64,000 bases of DNA from positions 1-64,000 of the forward strand of contig NKIU01000012.1 in NCBI GenBank assembly GCA_002256245.1, read 5' to 3'. The translations under genes and the position numbers were made by a program. Positions 46,962 to 64,000 of this stretch are shown here, one piece after another. Within the stretch, counting starts at the first letter, position 1; each line of letters begins with the position of its first letter. This stretch comes from Pseudorhodobacter sp. PARRP1 (GTDB lineage: Bacteria > Pseudomonadota > Alphaproteobacteria > Rhodobacterales > Rhodobacteraceae). The notes below the pieces were generated by a model. The model saw nothing but the letters and a program-made list of their open reading frames with translations, searched no databases and had not been told where the DNA came from.

Positions 46962-47597
46962 CTATTCGGCCGCCATGGCCATGCCGGGCATGACGCGGGC
47001 GACGGTGGGTTCACTGATGCGGGTTTCGGCGGCGTCGGCCAGAAGCTTTGCCACGCGGGCGGCATCGGGGATACAGCGCAGGGTGGGTTGGGTTTTGGCA
47101 AAGCGCCACGGGCGGACATGCGGCCAGCAGACCAGATAGGAAATCCGTGTCTCGCCCAAGGTTTCCAAGGCGATGGAGCCTGTGCCATTGCGCTTGGTGG
47201 CCAGCGTTGCCGCCCCCACCTGCTTGAACGGCACGTTCAGCGTGACGGTCAGCGCCGCGCCGATCCGCAAAGCCACCCGCGCGCTGGTGATGGTGTAAAC
47301 CGTGGCGCGGGCCTGAACCCATGCCATCAGATAGAGGATGCCGCAGGCGACCAGACCAATGGCGAGGTAGGGCAGCATCACCGCGATGATTGAGGCCGGG
47401 CTGCCATCCGACACCGCAGACGCCCGCCACACCGCCAGCGCCACGAAATACCCGGCCACCCAAGTGACCTTGAAGGCATCGCGGGCCAGCGCCAAAGCGT
47501 CGGGGCGGCCTTGCCACAGCAGCTCTTCGCCCAAGGGCGGGCGTTCTGGCAGGCCGCGCACGGGTTCGGTGGCGAAGTCGTCGTGGCCCATGCTCAT
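46962..47597 (-). CDS. puhB: PuhB, photosynthetic complex assembly protein 1
   Basis: A 211-residue protein starting [20 protein letters not shown], with [21 protein letters not shown] and two to three membrane helices, then a bacterial-PH-like domain ([20 protein letters not shown]). PuhB acts as an RC assembly factor. Its ATG overlaps the puhA TGA (ATGA); an ATG nine bases upstream is a less likely start. Confidence 0.92.
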   Translation of the reverse strand: MSMGHDDFATEPVRGLPERPPLGEELLWQGRPDALALARDAFKVTWVAGYFVALAVWRASAVSDGSPASIIAVMLPYLAIGLVACGILYLMAWVQARATVYTITSARVALRIGAALTVTLNVPFKQVGAATLATKRNGTGSIALETLGETRISYLVCWPHVRPWRFAKTQPTLRCIPDAARVAKLLADAAETRISEPTVARVMPGMAMAAE

Positions 47598-48367
47598 GGC
47601 TTCCACGCCAACGAGCCGCCCTTGCGCTTGTCGGCTGCGTAAAGCGTGCCGCCGGCGTAATAGGCGCTGATCTTTTCTTCTTCCAGCAGGGTGACTTCGG
47701 TCAGTGATTTGGTGCCCGGCACGCCATCGAACAGATCAGACGACAGCGAGTTGATCCGCACCCGGTCTTTCCAGACCTTGACCATCGGCATCGGCACAAG
47801 GCAGCGGTGGCCCGAGTTCAGGTTGATCTCGAGATAGCGCACCAGTTGCTCGGGCGCATCAACCCACATATCGGCGATGCGGCCGACCACCTCGTTATCG
47901 CCCGCCTGCACTGGCAAGCCGCGCGGATCACGCCCGGCAGAGACCATGAAGGCCGGGGCATGCGCCATCGGCACGATCTTGTTGTGGCCGTGGCCGTCGA
48001 GTTCCGGCACATCGCGGCGCGGGGCCCATGATGCGGGGCCGACGCCATCGACCATCGGATTGCCCAAGGGCGCGTGCGGGAAACCTTCGGACACAGCGGT
48101 GCGGCCCAAGGCCACCTCACGCGCTTCACGCGCGCCGTTCGGCACTGTCACTTCGCCCCGGCCATGCGGCAGGATGAAGGTTTTGGGTTTCGGCAGCGGG
48201 AACGGGCCTTGGTTGGGCGCAGGCGCGCCGTCTTCCAGTTCCAGCGGGTAGCCTTCGCGCATGTTTTCGGTTTGCAGGTAATAGACCAGCAACGCGAAAA
48301 AGCCCCAGAACAGCCAGATGGCCAGCGAAGCAAGGTCAAAGTTGCCAAAGAAAGTGGTGCCCAGCAT
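47594..48367 (-). CDS. puhA: Photosynthetic reaction centre subunit H
   Basis: A 257-residue protein starting [20 protein letters not shown] with one membrane helix (about residues 12-32) and a cytoplasmic PRC-barrel domain. Typical phrases: [34 protein letters not shown] and [18 protein letters not shown]. It caps PufLM and controls proton delivery to QB. Confidence 0.97.
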   Translation of the reverse strand: MLGTTFFGNFDLASLAIWLFWGFFALLVYYLQTENMREGYPLELEDGAPAPNQGPFPLPKPKTFILPHGRGEVTVPNGAREAREVALGRTAVSEGFPHAPLGNPMVDGVGPASWAPRRDVPELDGHGHNKIVPMAHAPAFMVSAGRDPRGLPVQAGDNEVVGRIADMWVDAPEQLVRYLEINLNSGHRCLVPMPMVKVWKDRVRINSLSSDLFDGVPGTKSLTEVTLLEEEKISAYYAGGTLYAADKRKGGSLAWKP

Positions 48368-48383
48368 TGGGTGTCCTCCGGGG

Positions 48384-49826
48384 TTAGTTGGGGAAATCGA
48401 CAAGGCCCAGACGGGCGGTGTCGGCTTTGGATTGTGCGGTGAAAAGAGCGACCCGCACCAAGGGGGCAAGGGCGATCAGGGTGACAAACAGAACGACGAT
48501 TTCGATCATGTAAACAACAGAGTAGCCAAAGGCAGGCGCGGCAAACACCGGGCCAAAACCGCCCTGAAGCGCGTAAGCACCAACGCTGTCGCGCAAGCCG
48601 CCACCGACTGCGATCGACAGGCCCGCGGCGGTGGCTTGTGCAGCGCCCCACGCGCCCAGCACCAGCCCGCGCCCGGCGACGCCCTGTTCAGGCAGCGACA
48701 TCGCGGCGGTCAGAGTGGCCACGGCAAACAGGCCCGCGCCCAGACCAATGCTCCACGCGCCGATGTAGAACATCACGGTGGAATGCAGCGGGGCTGCGAA
48801 AATCACCATCAGAAAGGCCACGACGCCGACCAGAAGCCCGCGCGCCGACATGCGGAACATATCCTGCCCGTTTGACATCCAGCGCCCGGCCAGCACAAAG
48901 CCCACCAGCGCGCCCATGGCGTTGCAGGCGGTCAGCCAAGTGGTGGACCCCACCGAAAGCCCAAGGATTTCAGCGCCGTAGGGTTCCAGAAGCACATCTT
49001 GCATCTGAAACGCCATGGTGCCCAGCATCACCACCAGCAGCAAGCGGCCCGCATGGCCGCCCGCCATCAGATCGCGCCAGCCTTCGTGAAAGATCGGCGT
49101 GCTGCGCGCCATTTCCTCGGCATTCATCGGGCGGACTTTTTCCTGTTTCCACAGGGCTGTCAGGTTCAGCAAGATGGTTGCCACGCCGCAGCCTTGCACA
49201 ACGCGGATCAGGCGGATTTCGTCGAAATGGCGCAACAGGAGGCCCAGGATCACGGCAGAAACCGCCATGCCCAGCAGGAACATCACATACAGCATCGCCA
49301 CAACGCGGGGGCGGGTTTCATCCGTGGCGCGGTCGGATGCCAGCGCCAGACCGGCGGTTTGGGTCATGTGCATCCCCACGCCTGTCATCAGAAAAGCCAC
49401 GCCCGCCAAGGCCTTGCCCGCCCATTCCGGCCCATGCACCTGATCACCCGACAGCACGATCAGCGCAAACGGCATGATCGCAAGGCCGCCCATCTGCCAC
49501 AGGCTGCCGAACCACAGGTAAGGCACGCGCTTCCAGCCGATCCAGCTTTTGTGATTGTCAGATTTGTGGCCCAGCAGGGCGCGGAACGGGGCCGAGACCA
49601 CCGGCAGCGCGATCATCAGTGCCACGATAGAGGCCGGCACGCCAAGTTCCACGATCATCACGCGGTTCAGCGTGCCGAGCAGAAGCACCGCCGCCATGCC
49701 GACCGAGACCTGAAACAGCCCCAGCCGCAGCAGTTGCGGCAGGGTCAGGCCTTCGGAGGCGGCATCGGCAAACGGCATCCACCGCGCGCCAAGCTGTTGC
49801 ACATGCTTTGATTTGAAGAAGATCAC
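48384..49826 (-). CDS. lhaA: LhaA, PucC-family LH1 assembly protein
   Basis: A 480-residue twelve-helix MFS-type protein of the PucC/LhaA/Bch2 family, with [31 protein letters not shown] and [21 protein letters not shown] (split). It helps LH1 insertion, perhaps by delivering bacteriochlorophyll. A GTG at 49826 overlapping the bchM TGA (GTGA) is preferred over the ATG at 49844. Confidence 0.93.
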   Translation of the reverse strand: MIFFKSKHVQQLGARWMPFADAASEGLTLPQLLRLGLFQVSVGMAAVLLLGTLNRVMIVELGVPASIVALMIALPVVSAPFRALLGHKSDNHKSWIGWKRVPYLWFGSLWQMGGLAIMPFALIVLSGDQVHGPEWAGKALAGVAFLMTGVGMHMTQTAGLALASDRATDETRPRVVAMLYVMFLLGMAVSAVILGLLLRHFDEIRLIRVVQGCGVATILLNLTALWKQEKVRPMNAEEMARSTPIFHEGWRDLMAGGHAGRLLLVVMLGTMAFQMQDVLLEPYGAEILGLSVGSTTWLTACNAMGALVGFVLAGRWMSNGQDMFRMSARGLLVGVVAFLMVIFAAPLHSTVMFYIGAWSIGLGAGLFAVATLTAAMSLPEQGVAGRGLVLGAWGAAQATAAGLSIAVGGGLRDSVGAYALQGGFGPVFAAPAFGYSVVYMIEIVVLFVTLIALAPLVRVALFTAQSKADTARLGLVDFPN

Positions 49827-50488
49827 GGACGATACTCCAGACATTCCGAGATATAGAACCCGCGGGAGACGCGGTCGATTTTGCTGACCCGGCCTTTGGT
49901 GGCGCGGTTCAGGGTGGCATAGGCGTGCGGCACCATGATCGGGCTGCGGTCGGCGCGCGGGAACAGTTTTCCCATGCTCCAGAACGTCATCAGAAACGCG
50001 GTTTTCGGGGCGACGGTGAACACCACGGCGCGTTCGGTGCGGCTGCCCAAGCGGTCCAACGCGGCGGTGATGTCGGTGGTGCCGTAGTAAATCAGGCTGT
50101 CCATCGCGATCACGTAATCAAAGCGGCCATGGTCGGCGGTCATGTCGCCAGAGGCAAAGCTGACGCGGTGGGCATGTTCGGCGGGCAGGCGGGCAAGGGC
50201 GATATCGACCAAAGCGGGCGAGATATCCACCGCCATCACATCGGCGCCCCGGGCGGCGAGTTCGGCGGTCATTTGCCCAGCACCGCAGCCTGCGTCCAGC
50301 ACGCGCGCGCCGCGCAGATCGGCGGGCAGGCGGGAAAGCATCAGGGCGCGCATCTTGTCGCGGCCTTCGCGCACGGTCTGGCGGATGCGGGAAACGGGGG
50401 CGTCAGAGGTCAGACGCTCCCACACTTTGGTCGCCGAGCGATCAAAGTAGTCTTCCACACGGGTCAGGGTTGCGTCGTAATTGGCCAT
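49823..50488 (-). CDS. bchM: Mg-protoporphyrin IX O-methyltransferase
   Basis: A 221-residue SAM methyltransferase starting MANYDATLTRVEDYFDRSAT. Motif I is VLDAGCGAGQMTAELAARGA; a later [11 protein letters not shown] ends the protein. It methylates Mg-protoporphyrin IX. It starts one base after the bchL stop. Confidence 0.96.
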   Translation of the reverse strand: MANYDATLTRVEDYFDRSATKVWERLTSDAPVSRIRQTVREGRDKMRALMLSRLPADLRGARVLDAGCGAGQMTAELAARGADVMAVDISPALVDIALARLPAEHAHRVSFASGDMTADHGRFDYVIAMDSLIYYGTTDITAALDRLGSRTERAVVFTVAPKTAFLMTFWSMGKLFPRADRSPIMVPHAYATLNRATKGRVSKIDRVSRGFYISECLEYRP

Positions 50489-50489
50489 C

Positions 50490-58364
<7,875 letters not shown>

Positions 58365-58421
58365 GGATTGGCTTTCAAACAACGTATGCTGATGCCAACC
58401 CTAGCCCCGTGATTCCGAATG

Positions 58422-58439
58422 TGTCAACTGAAACTTACA
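58422..58439. promoter_or_regulatory. PpsR/CrtJ site 1, bchF-ppaA
   Basis: TGT-CAACTGAAACTT-ACA, perfect TGT-N12-ACA, 58 bases before the bchF ATG. Its left half includes TGTCAA, a TTGACA -35 on the minus strand. Confidence 0.8.
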
Positions 58440-58565
58440 CTATTGAGGTTGACACACTCTGCGCGTTTTGAGGGGAATCCGCGTTGTTTGCGGCAAAAAA
58501 ATCGGGCTATTATTATTTAGAAACATATACTTGAAATAATGCCGCCAGATGACTAGGCTTAAAGG

Positions 58566-58583
58566 TGTCAATTTTCTTTGACA
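58566..58583. promoter_or_regulatory. PpsR/CrtJ site 2, bchF-ppaA
   Basis: TGT-CAATTTTCTTTG-ACA, perfect, 144 bases from site 1 and about 100 before ppaA. The 320-bp gap between the two genes is otherwise AT-rich with no gene seen. Confidence 0.8.
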
Positions 58584-58684
58584 AAATGTTGGACCTATTA
58601 GAGAGTTAAGGCCAAGGATGACCCCGATCGTGCTGGCATATTCAGGTGGCGATTTTGCGGGTGCCTGTTTGAGGAGCCGGGGCG

Positions 58685-59476
58685 ATGTCAGACTTTCAGC
58701 CTCTCAATCAGGTGCGCACCTTGGCTTCGGACAATTCCGGCGTCAGTTTCTTTGCCTCTCAGGTGGTGTCTCTGCTTGCCGATCGCAGCGTGAAATCCGT
58801 GGTGGAGCCGCGCGAGCAGTTGATCGAAGGGCTGATCGCCGCATCCTTGTCGGGCACAAAGGCGGCGTTTTCGGGCTTGCTGACCGAGGTGAAGCGGGCG
58901 CGGATCAGTCTGGCGGCGCTGTCGGACGTGTATATCCCGATTGCGGCGCGCCGGATGGGGCAATCCTGGCTGGACGACGAGATGTCGTGGATCGACGTGA
59001 CCATCGGCGTGGGGCGGATGCAAAGCCTTCTGCGCGAGATTGGCACGGCTTGGGTGGCGGATCAGGCCGGCGACACCGGCCATGGCACGGTGATGTTGAT
59101 TGTGCCAGAACGCGAGCAGCACACCCTGGGGCCGATGGTGGCCACCGGGCAGTTGCGCCGCTATGGAGTTTCAGTTTGCCTGAGAATTGCGCCAAGTTTC
59201 AACGAATTGCGCAGTTTGATGGCAGCACGGCATTTCGATGGGGTGATGATCTCGGTTGCCACCAAGGAAAAACTCGAATCCGTCACAAAGACGGTGCAAT
59301 TTTTGAAGACCATCATGAGCAGTCCAACACCGATCGTCGTCGGGGGGGCCGTGATGTCAAAAGTGGAGGATCCGGCTTCATGCACAGGGGCTGATTTTTC
59401 ATCCAATGACATTGGCGCTGCGCTGGAGGTTATGGGCCTTAAGTTCGACGCCTTTTGCGTGCTCAAGCGCGCTTAA
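58685..59476 (+). CDS. ppaA: PpaA/AerR, cobalamin-binding regulator
   Basis: A 263-residue protein after GAGGAG. A helical cap (AARRMGQSWLDDEMSWIDVT, about residues 88-107) precedes the B12 domain with PEREQHTLG; His146 corresponds to the axial ligand His145 of R. capsulatus AerR. AerR/PpaA antagonises or assists CrtJ/PpsR depending on light and B12. It sits directly before ppsR, the standard position. Confidence 0.93.
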   Translation: MSDFQPLNQVRTLASDNSGVSFFASQVVSLLADRSVKSVVEPREQLIEGLIAASLSGTKAAFSGLLTEVKRARISLAALSDVYIPIAARRMGQSWLDDEMSWIDVTIGVGRMQSLLREIGTAWVADQAGDTGHGTVMLIVPEREQHTLGPMVATGQLRRYGVSVCLRIAPSFNELRSLMAARHFDGVMISVATKEKLESVTKTVQFLKTIMSSPTPIVVGGAVMSKVEDPASCTGADFSSNDIGAALEVMGLKFDAFCVLKRA

Positions 59477-59527
59477 CATACCGTGGTCCCGGTGAGACGG
59501 GTGGGCGGCAAAAATGGCGAAACTGCT

Positions 59528-60943
59528 GTGAATACTGACACGAAACACTTTTTGACGGGCATGACGATGCCGCTGATTGATCCAGAGATGCTCTCTGAGA
59601 TCGTGTCAACGGCTGCGGACATTTCTTTGTTGATTTCGGGCGATGCACGGGTTGCGGCTGTGATGGTCAATCCGGGGCATCCGGCGTTTGGCCGGCTGGA
59701 CAGTTGGGTTGGCAAGCCGGTGGCGGATATTATCACCGATGAAAGCCATGAAAAGCTGGTCAAGCGGCTGGCGGTGATTGGCAAGCAGGGCTCGCGGGCG
59801 CTGGCGGTTGAGATCAATCATATTGATCAGGCGCTGTGGGAATTTCCGGTGCGCTATTCGATGCACAACATCGGCAAGGACAGAACCATCCTGATGATGG
59901 GCCGCGATATGCGCCCCGTGGCCGAGATGCAGCAGCAGCTGGTGATGGCGCAGTTCGCGCTGGAGCGTGACTATGAAACCCAGCGCGAGATGGACACGCG
60001 CTACCGCGTGCTGATGGAAGCCACGCGCGATGCGGTGGTGTTGGTTGCGATGAATTCGGGGCGGATTTCGGATCTGAACGCGGCGGCGGCGCTGATGCTG
60101 GGCGGCTCGCGGCAAGATCTGGTGGGCGCGGCCATTGCGCAGGAATTTGAGGGGCGGCGGCGCGGCGAGTTTCTGGAAACCTTGTCGAACATCGCCTCGG
60201 CCGATGCGGTCAGCCCGGTGGAGTTGGTGGCGCGGCGCTCGCAGCGGCGGGTGCGGGTGATCCCCAAGCTGTTCCGCGCGGCGGGTGAACGGCTGATGCT
60301 GTGCCGGATTGAGGCACCCGAACAGGCCAATACTCCGAACACCGAAACCAATGAAAATCTGGAACGGCTTTTCCACGAAGGCGTGGATGGCATGGTGTTT
60401 CTGGACCAAGACGGCGTGATCACGGCGGCCAATGATGCGTTTTTGAAGATGACCGACAGCACCCATGTGACCGGCGTGCGGGGCCGTTCGATGGGCGATT
60501 TTCTGGCGCGCGGCGGCGTTGATCTGCGCGTGCTGCTGGACAATGCGCGGCGGGCGCGGCAGTTGCGGATGTATGCGACGCGAATTCTGAACGAGTTCAA
60601 GGGCGAAGTGGCGGTCGAGATTTCGGCCACTTTCCTGAGCGACCGGCCCAACCCCGGCTTTGGCCTGATTATCCGCGATGCCAGCCGCGCCGAGATGCTG
60701 CGCAAGCCCGGCTTTACCGCGGGCGAGGATGGCATGCGATCCGTCATGGAGTTGGTGGGGTCTTCGACGCTGAAAGACATCGTCACCGAGACCACCGATG
60801 TGGTTGAAAAGATGTGTATCCAGACGGCGGTTGACCTGACCCGCAACAACCGCGTGGCGGCAGCCGAGATGCTGGGGCTGTCGCGGCAGTCTTTGTATGT
60901 CAAGCTGCGCAAGTTTGGATTGCTGAGCAAAGACGACGAATAG
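59528..60943 (+). CDS. ppsR: PpsR/CrtJ, redox-responsive photosynthesis repressor
   Basis: About 471 residues from a GTG at 59528; GTG 59483 and ATG 59561 are possible. An N-terminal domain and two PAS domains (about residues 140-260 and 275-390) precede a Fis-type HTH (NRVAAAEMLGLSRQSLYVKL). The two redox cysteines of PpsR are kept: one in RLMLCRIE (about 259) and one in VEKMCIQTAV (about 430). It binds TGT-N12-ACA, of which ten perfect copies are seen in this window. Palindrome copy E follows 37 bases after its stop. Confidence 0.95.
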   Translation: MNTDTKHFLTGMTMPLIDPEMLSEIVSTAADISLLISGDARVAAVMVNPGHPAFGRLDSWVGKPVADIITDESHEKLVKRLAVIGKQGSRALAVEINHIDQALWEFPVRYSMHNIGKDRTILMMGRDMRPVAEMQQQLVMAQFALERDYETQREMDTRYRVLMEATRDAVVLVAMNSGRISDLNAAAALMLGGSRQDLVGAAIAQEFEGRRRGEFLETLSNIASADAVSPVELVARRSQRRVRVIPKLFRAAGERLMLCRIEAPEQANTPNTETNENLERLFHEGVDGMVFLDQDGVITAANDAFLKMTDSTHVTGVRGRSMGDFLARGGVDLRVLLDNARRARQLRMYATRILNEFKGEVAVEISATFLSDRPNPGFGLIIRDASRAEMLRKPGFTAGEDGMRSVMELVGSSTLKDIVTETTDVVEKMCIQTAVDLTRNNRVAAAEMLGLSRQSLYVKLRKFGLLSKDDE

Positions 60944-60974
60944 CCGTCGCGCGATTTAACCGGAAATGCGGCAA

Positions 60975-61046
60975 AATTTCTGTCCCCGCGGGGACAGACT
61001 TGTGTTGTCCGGGCGCTTTTGGCAGATTTTCTACCATATATTGTGG
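60975..61046. repeat. Copy E of the palindromic element with arms
   Basis: The core is at 60981-60996. On the minus strand the preceding 50 bases start CCACAATATATGG and end ACACAAGTC, matching copy C at 34 of 50 positions with no gaps. Both share CACAAGTC directly before the core. Confidence 0.9.
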
Positions 61047-61113
61047 AATTTGTCGATTTTCGGCATTTTCGGATGATTGCGCCGGGGTGCGGAGCCGGGT
61101 GCAGAATTTGCAC

Positions 61114-61142
61114 TTGATCGACTCGCAGTTGTCATGTTTAGT
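61114..61142 (+). promoter_or_regulatory. Predicted bchG promoter, apparently leaderless
   Basis: TTGATC (61114-61119), a 17-base spacer, and TTTAGT (61137-61142). The expected start, 6-7 bases on, coincides with the bchG ATG at 61149, and no Shine-Dalgarno is present. Confidence 0.5.
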
Positions 61143-61147
61143 TGACA
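61130..61147. promoter_or_regulatory. PpsR/CrtJ site at bchG
   Basis: TGT-CATGTTTAGTTG-ACA, perfect TGT-N12-ACA, ending two bases before the bchG ATG and covering its predicted -10. Confidence 0.82.
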
Positions 61148-61148
61148 C

Positions 61149-62057
61149 ATGACCGTATCAGCAAACTTACACATGGCCACCCGCCCGCAGCCCAAAGCCG
61201 TTTTGGAGCTGATAAAGCCGATCACATGGTTTCCGCCGATGTGGGCGTATCTGTGCGGCATCATCTCGGCGGGCGTGTCGCCGTGGTCGTCCTGGCCCTT
61301 GGTGATTTTGGGCGTTGTGTTGGCGGGGCCGGTGGTGTGCGGCATGTCTCAGGCGGCGAATGACTGGTGCGACCGGCATGTGGATGCGGTCAACGAGCCG
61401 CATCGCCCGATCCCGTCGGGGCGGATTCCGGGGCGGTGGGGGCTGTGGATTGCGCTGGCGATGTCGGTTTTGTCGCTGGCTTTGGGCTGGATGCTGGGGC
61501 CGTGGGGGTTTGCCGCGACCGTGGTGGGCGTGCTGGCGGCCTGGGCCTATTCGGCGGAACCGGTGCGGCTGAAGCGGTCGGGCTGGTGGGGGCCGGGGCT
61601 GGTGGGCCTGTGTTATGAGGGGCTGCCGTGGTTCACGGGTGCTGCTGTGCTGTCGCAGACGATGCCGAGTTTTCCGGTTGTGACGATGGCGCTGCTTTAC
61701 GCGTTTGGCGCGCATGGCATTATGACATTGAATGATTTCAAGGCGTTAGAGGGGGATCGTCAGCATGGTGTGCGATCGCTTCCGGTGACGCTGGGGCCGG
61801 AAGTGGCCGCGCGGGTGGCCTGCACGGTGATGGGTGTGGCGCAGGCTTTGGTGATTGCGTTGCTGTTCATCTGGGGCAGGCCGTATCACGCGCTGGCGGT
61901 GCTGGCGCTGCTGGGGGCACAGGTTTGGGCGATGAAAACCCTATTGGCTGACCCCAAGGGGAAGGCGCCTTGGTATAACGCCACCGGCATCGCGATGTAT
62001 GTCAGCGGCATGATGATCACCGCTTTTGCCATCCGCACGTTGGAGGTTGCACAATGA
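61149..62057 (+). CDS. bchG: Bacteriochlorophyll synthase (geranylgeranyl transferase)
   Basis: A 302-residue UbiA-type prenyltransferase with about nine membrane helices. It has LIKPITWFPPMWAYLCG, the aspartate motif NDWCDRHVDAVNEPHRP and a later TLNDFKALEGDRQHGVRSLP. It attaches the geranylgeranyl tail to bacteriochlorophyllide a. It overlaps the next gene by 4 bases (ATGA). Confidence 0.97.
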   Translation: MTVSANLHMATRPQPKAVLELIKPITWFPPMWAYLCGIISAGVSPWSSWPLVILGVVLAGPVVCGMSQAANDWCDRHVDAVNEPHRPIPSGRIPGRWGLWIALAMSVLSLALGWMLGPWGFAATVVGVLAAWAYSAEPVRLKRSGWWGPGLVGLCYEGLPWFTGAAVLSQTMPSFPVVTMALLYAFGAHGIMTLNDFKALEGDRQHGVRSLPVTLGPEVAARVACTVMGVAQALVIALLFIWGRPYHALAVLALLGAQVWAMKTLLADPKGKAPWYNATGIAMYVSGMMITAFAIRTLEVAQ

Positions 62058-63349
62058 CGCATCTGTCGTGGTTTTCCATTGTGCGGCTGGGGTTGGTGCA
62101 ACTGTGTCTGGGCGCGATTGTGGTGTTGACCACCTCGACGCTGAACCGGCTGATGGTGGTTGAGGCGGCCTTGCCCGCGCTGCTGCCGGGGCTGTTGGTG
62201 GCGCTGCATTACGGGGTGCAGATCACGCGGCCGAACTGGGGGTTCCGCTCGGATTCTGGCGGCAATCGCACGCGGTTTATCGTGCTGGGGATGCTGGCGC
62301 TGGCCTTGGGCGGGTTTCTGGCGGCGTTGGGTTTTGTGGTGATGGTGGGGGATTATTGGCCGGGGTTGGCGATTTCGGTGGTGGCGTATGCGCTGATTGG
62401 TGTGGGGGTGGGGGCGTCTGGCACCTCGCTTCTGGCGCTGCTGGCGCAGGCGACGCATCCGCGGCGCAGGGCGGCGGCGGCGACGATCACCTGGCTGATG
62501 ATGATTTTCGGGATTGCGGTGACGGCGACGGTGGTGGGCAAGCTGCTCGACCCCTACACGCCCGCGCGGCTGTTGGAATTGGTCGGCGCGGTGGGGGTCA
62601 TTGCGGTGGCGCTGACCACGGCGGCAATCTGGGGGATTGAGGCGCGGCATGGCGGCGTGGCGGTGCCCGAGGCCAAGCAGGCGTTCCGCGCAGGCATTGC
62701 CGAGATCTGGGCCGAGCCGCGCGCGCGGCATTTCACGCTGTTTATATTCCTCTCGATGACCGCCTATTTCATGCAGGAATTGATCCTAGAGCCTTATGCC
62801 GGGCTGGCGTTTGGGTTCACTCCGGGCCAATCGACGCAGCTTTCGGGCGCGCAGAATGGCGGGGTGTTTGTGGGCATGCTGACGGTGGGGATTGCGGCGA
62901 CTGGATTGCGGATCGGGTCGCTGCGGGCTTGGGTGATGCTGGGCTGTGCGGGGTCGGGGTTGGCGCTGGTGGTGCTGGCTTTGGCGGGGCAGATGGCTGG
63001 CGGTGGTGGGTTGATCCTGCCTGCGACGATGGCATTGGGGCTGTTCAACGGCATGTTCGCGGTGGCGGCGATTGGCTCCATGATGGCGCTGGCGGGCGAG
63101 GGGCGCGGCGCGCGGGAAGGCACCCGGATGGGGCTTTGGGGCGCATCGCAGGCGATTGCGGCGGGGTTTGGCGGGCTGATCGGGGCGGGCGCTGTCGATC
63201 TGGCGCGGCAGTTCACCGATACGGCCAGCGCGTTTGGGGCCGTGTTCGTGCTGGAGGCTGCGCTGTTCGCGGCGGCCTGCTGGATGGCGGCGGTGATCAT
63301 CGACACACAGCGCCAGCCCGGTTTGGGCCATATGGTTGCAGGAGAATGA
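62054..63349 (+). CDS. PucC-family protein of the bchG-bchP operon
   Basis: A 431-residue twelve-helix protein of the PucC/LhaA/Bch2 family (often called bch2 or orf428), starting MTHLSWFSIVRLGLVQLCLG, with GTRMGLWGASQAIAAGFGGL near the C-terminus. It lies between bchG and bchP, suggesting a role in pigment or antenna delivery. It ends one base before bchP. Confidence 0.9.
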   Translation: MTHLSWFSIVRLGLVQLCLGAIVVLTTSTLNRLMVVEAALPALLPGLLVALHYGVQITRPNWGFRSDSGGNRTRFIVLGMLALALGGFLAALGFVVMVGDYWPGLAISVVAYALIGVGVGASGTSLLALLAQATHPRRRAAAATITWLMMIFGIAVTATVVGKLLDPYTPARLLELVGAVGVIAVALTTAAIWGIEARHGGVAVPEAKQAFRAGIAEIWAEPRARHFTLFIFLSMTAYFMQELILEPYAGLAFGFTPGQSTQLSGAQNGGVFVGMLTVGIAATGLRIGSLRAWVMLGCAGSGLALVVLALAGQMAGGGGLILPATMALGLFNGMFAVAAIGSMMALAGEGRGAREGTRMGLWGASQAIAAGFGGLIGAGAVDLARQFTDTASAFGAVFVLEAALFAAACWMAAVIIDTQRQPGLGHMVAGE

Positions 63350-63350
63350 C

Positions 63351-64000
63351 ATGAGCTATGATGTGGTCGTGATCGGCGGCGGGCCTTGTGGGGCGACGGC
63401 GGCGAATGATCTGGCGCGGGCGGGCTGCGATGTGGCTTTTCTGGACAGGGCGGGGCGGATCAAGCCTTGCGGGGGGGCCATTCCGCCGCGGTTGATCGAG
63501 GATTTCTCGATCCCCGCGGGGCAGTTGGTGGCGCATATTCAGACGGCACGGATGATCTCGCCCACGCAGCGCGCGGTGGATATTCCGATTGAGAACGGCT
63601 TTGTCGGCATGGTGGACCGTGAGCATTTCGACGAATTCCTGCGGCTGCGGGCGGTGGAGAATGGGGCCACGCGCCTGACCGGCACCTATCTGCGGCTGGA
63701 GCGGGATGCGGATGGCACCCATGTGATCTACCGCGACAAGGCGACCGGGGACGAGATGCGGCTGGCCACCAAGCTGGTGATTGGCGCGGATGGGGCGCGG
63801 TCTATTGTGGCGAAAACCGAAGTGCCGGGGGGGGACAAGATCCCGTATGTCATTGCGTATCATGAGATTATCAAGGCTCCGGCAGCCAGCAACTCCTATG
63901 ATCCGGGGCGCTGCGATGTGATTTATGACGGCAAGATCAGCCCTGATTTCTACGGCTGGGTGTTTCCGCATGGTGATCAGGTTTCGGTGGGGATGGGCAC
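63351..64000 (+). CDS. bchP: Geranylgeranyl diphosphate/bacteriochlorophyll reductase, 3' end outside window
   Basis: The first 216 residues of a flavoprotein. FAD motif VVVIGGGPCGATAANDLARA is at the N-terminus, followed by RIKPCGGAIPPRLIEDF, GMVDREHFDEFLR and the second FAD motif LVIGADGARSIVAK. BchP reduces the geranylgeranyl tail to phytyl. The ATG follows AGGAG. Confidence 0.95.
   Translation, partial: MSYDVVVIGGGPCGATAANDLARAGCDVAFLDRAGRIKPCGGAIPPRLIEDFSIPAGQLVAHIQTARMISPTQRAVDIPIENGFVGMVDREHFDEFLRLRAVENGATRLTGTYLRLERDADGTHVIYRDKATGDEMRLATKLVIGADGARSIVAKTEVPGGDKIPYVIAYHEIIKAPAASNSYDPGRCDVIYDGKISPDFYGWVFPHGDQVSVGMG

Noticed and set aside
63509-63522. ATCCCCGCGGGGCA, similar to the 16-bp palindrome
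   Set aside because: It lies in the conserved bchP coding sequence, matches only the GC-rich centre, lacks both TGT/ACA ends and has no arms.

Overview
The window comes from a purple alphaproteobacterium of the family Rhodobacteraceae (order Rhodobacterales). It carries most of a photosynthesis gene cluster (PGC) for bacteriochlorophyll a and spheroidene-type carotenoids. The gene order crtIB-tspO-crtCDEF-bchCXYZ-pufQBALMX-dxs, followed by cycA-hemA-puhE-acsF-(orf)-puhCBA-lhaA-bchMLHBNF and ppaA-ppsR-bchG-(pucC-like)-bchP, is as I remember it from Rhodobacter sphaeroides. A pufX gene instead of pufC points to the Rhodobacter-like PufX group (Rhodobacter, Rhodobaca/Roseinatronobacter, Tabrizicola and relatives); I cannot fix the genus. 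The oxygen-dependent cyclase acsF is present and no bchE is visible. No LH2 (puc) genes are in the window.

Layout. Positions 1-3.6 kb, minus strand: a partial ligase-associated exonuclease, an MFS transporter and a membrane alpha/beta hydrolase. 3.7-8.6 kb: a replicon module, with a divergent ParB-like gene followed by repA-repB-[antisense ctRNA]-repC and two perfect palindromes of the RepB parS type just after repC. 8.6-11.3 kb: a UdgX-type uracil-DNA protein and its radical SAM partner behind a LexA-type box. 11.3-15.2 kb: a hybrid histidine kinase and a secreted PRC-barrel protein. 15.5-19.4 kb: an AerR/PpaA-like B12-domain regulator, bciA, hemE and hemC. 19.4-23.6 kb: crtA-bchI-bchD-bchO on the minus strand. 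23.8-42.2 kb: crtIB-tspO, crtDC (minus), crtEF-bchCXYZ-puf and dxs. 42.4-58.4 kb: a long minus-strand block from bchF to cycA. 58.7-64 kb: ppaA, ppsR, bchG, a PucC-family gene and a truncated bchP.

How it works together. HemA, HemC and HemE feed tetrapyrrole synthesis. BchIDH, BchM, AcsF, BciA, BchLNB, BchF, BchXYZ, BchC, BchG and BchP make bacteriochlorophyll a. Dxs and CrtE supply isoprenoids, and CrtB, I, C, D, F and A make spheroidenone-type carotenoids. PufBALMX and PuhA form the RC-LH1 core, helped by PufQ, PuhB, PuhC, PuhE and LhaA. Cytochrome c2 (CycA) is the electron carrier. Ten perfect PpsR/CrtJ sites (TGT-N12-ACA) lie in six promoter regions, including hemE/hemC, so PpsR and its B12-binding partner probably control the whole set.

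Most unusual: (1) a 16-bp perfect palindrome, TGTCCCCGCGGGGACA, occurs five times. Four copies are intergenic and carry shared TTGTGG/CCACAA arms. One of those four is in the promoter region of the ParB-like gene, and the fifth copy is inside that gene. Its layout resembles a parS. (2) The PGC lies about 7-10 kb from a complete repABC module. (3) A 642-bp gap after tspO is full of inverted repeats, two of which share a core and covary in their arms. (4) A 21-codon ORF bridges bchX and bchY. (5) The bchG promoter looks leaderless, with a PpsR site directly against the ATG.
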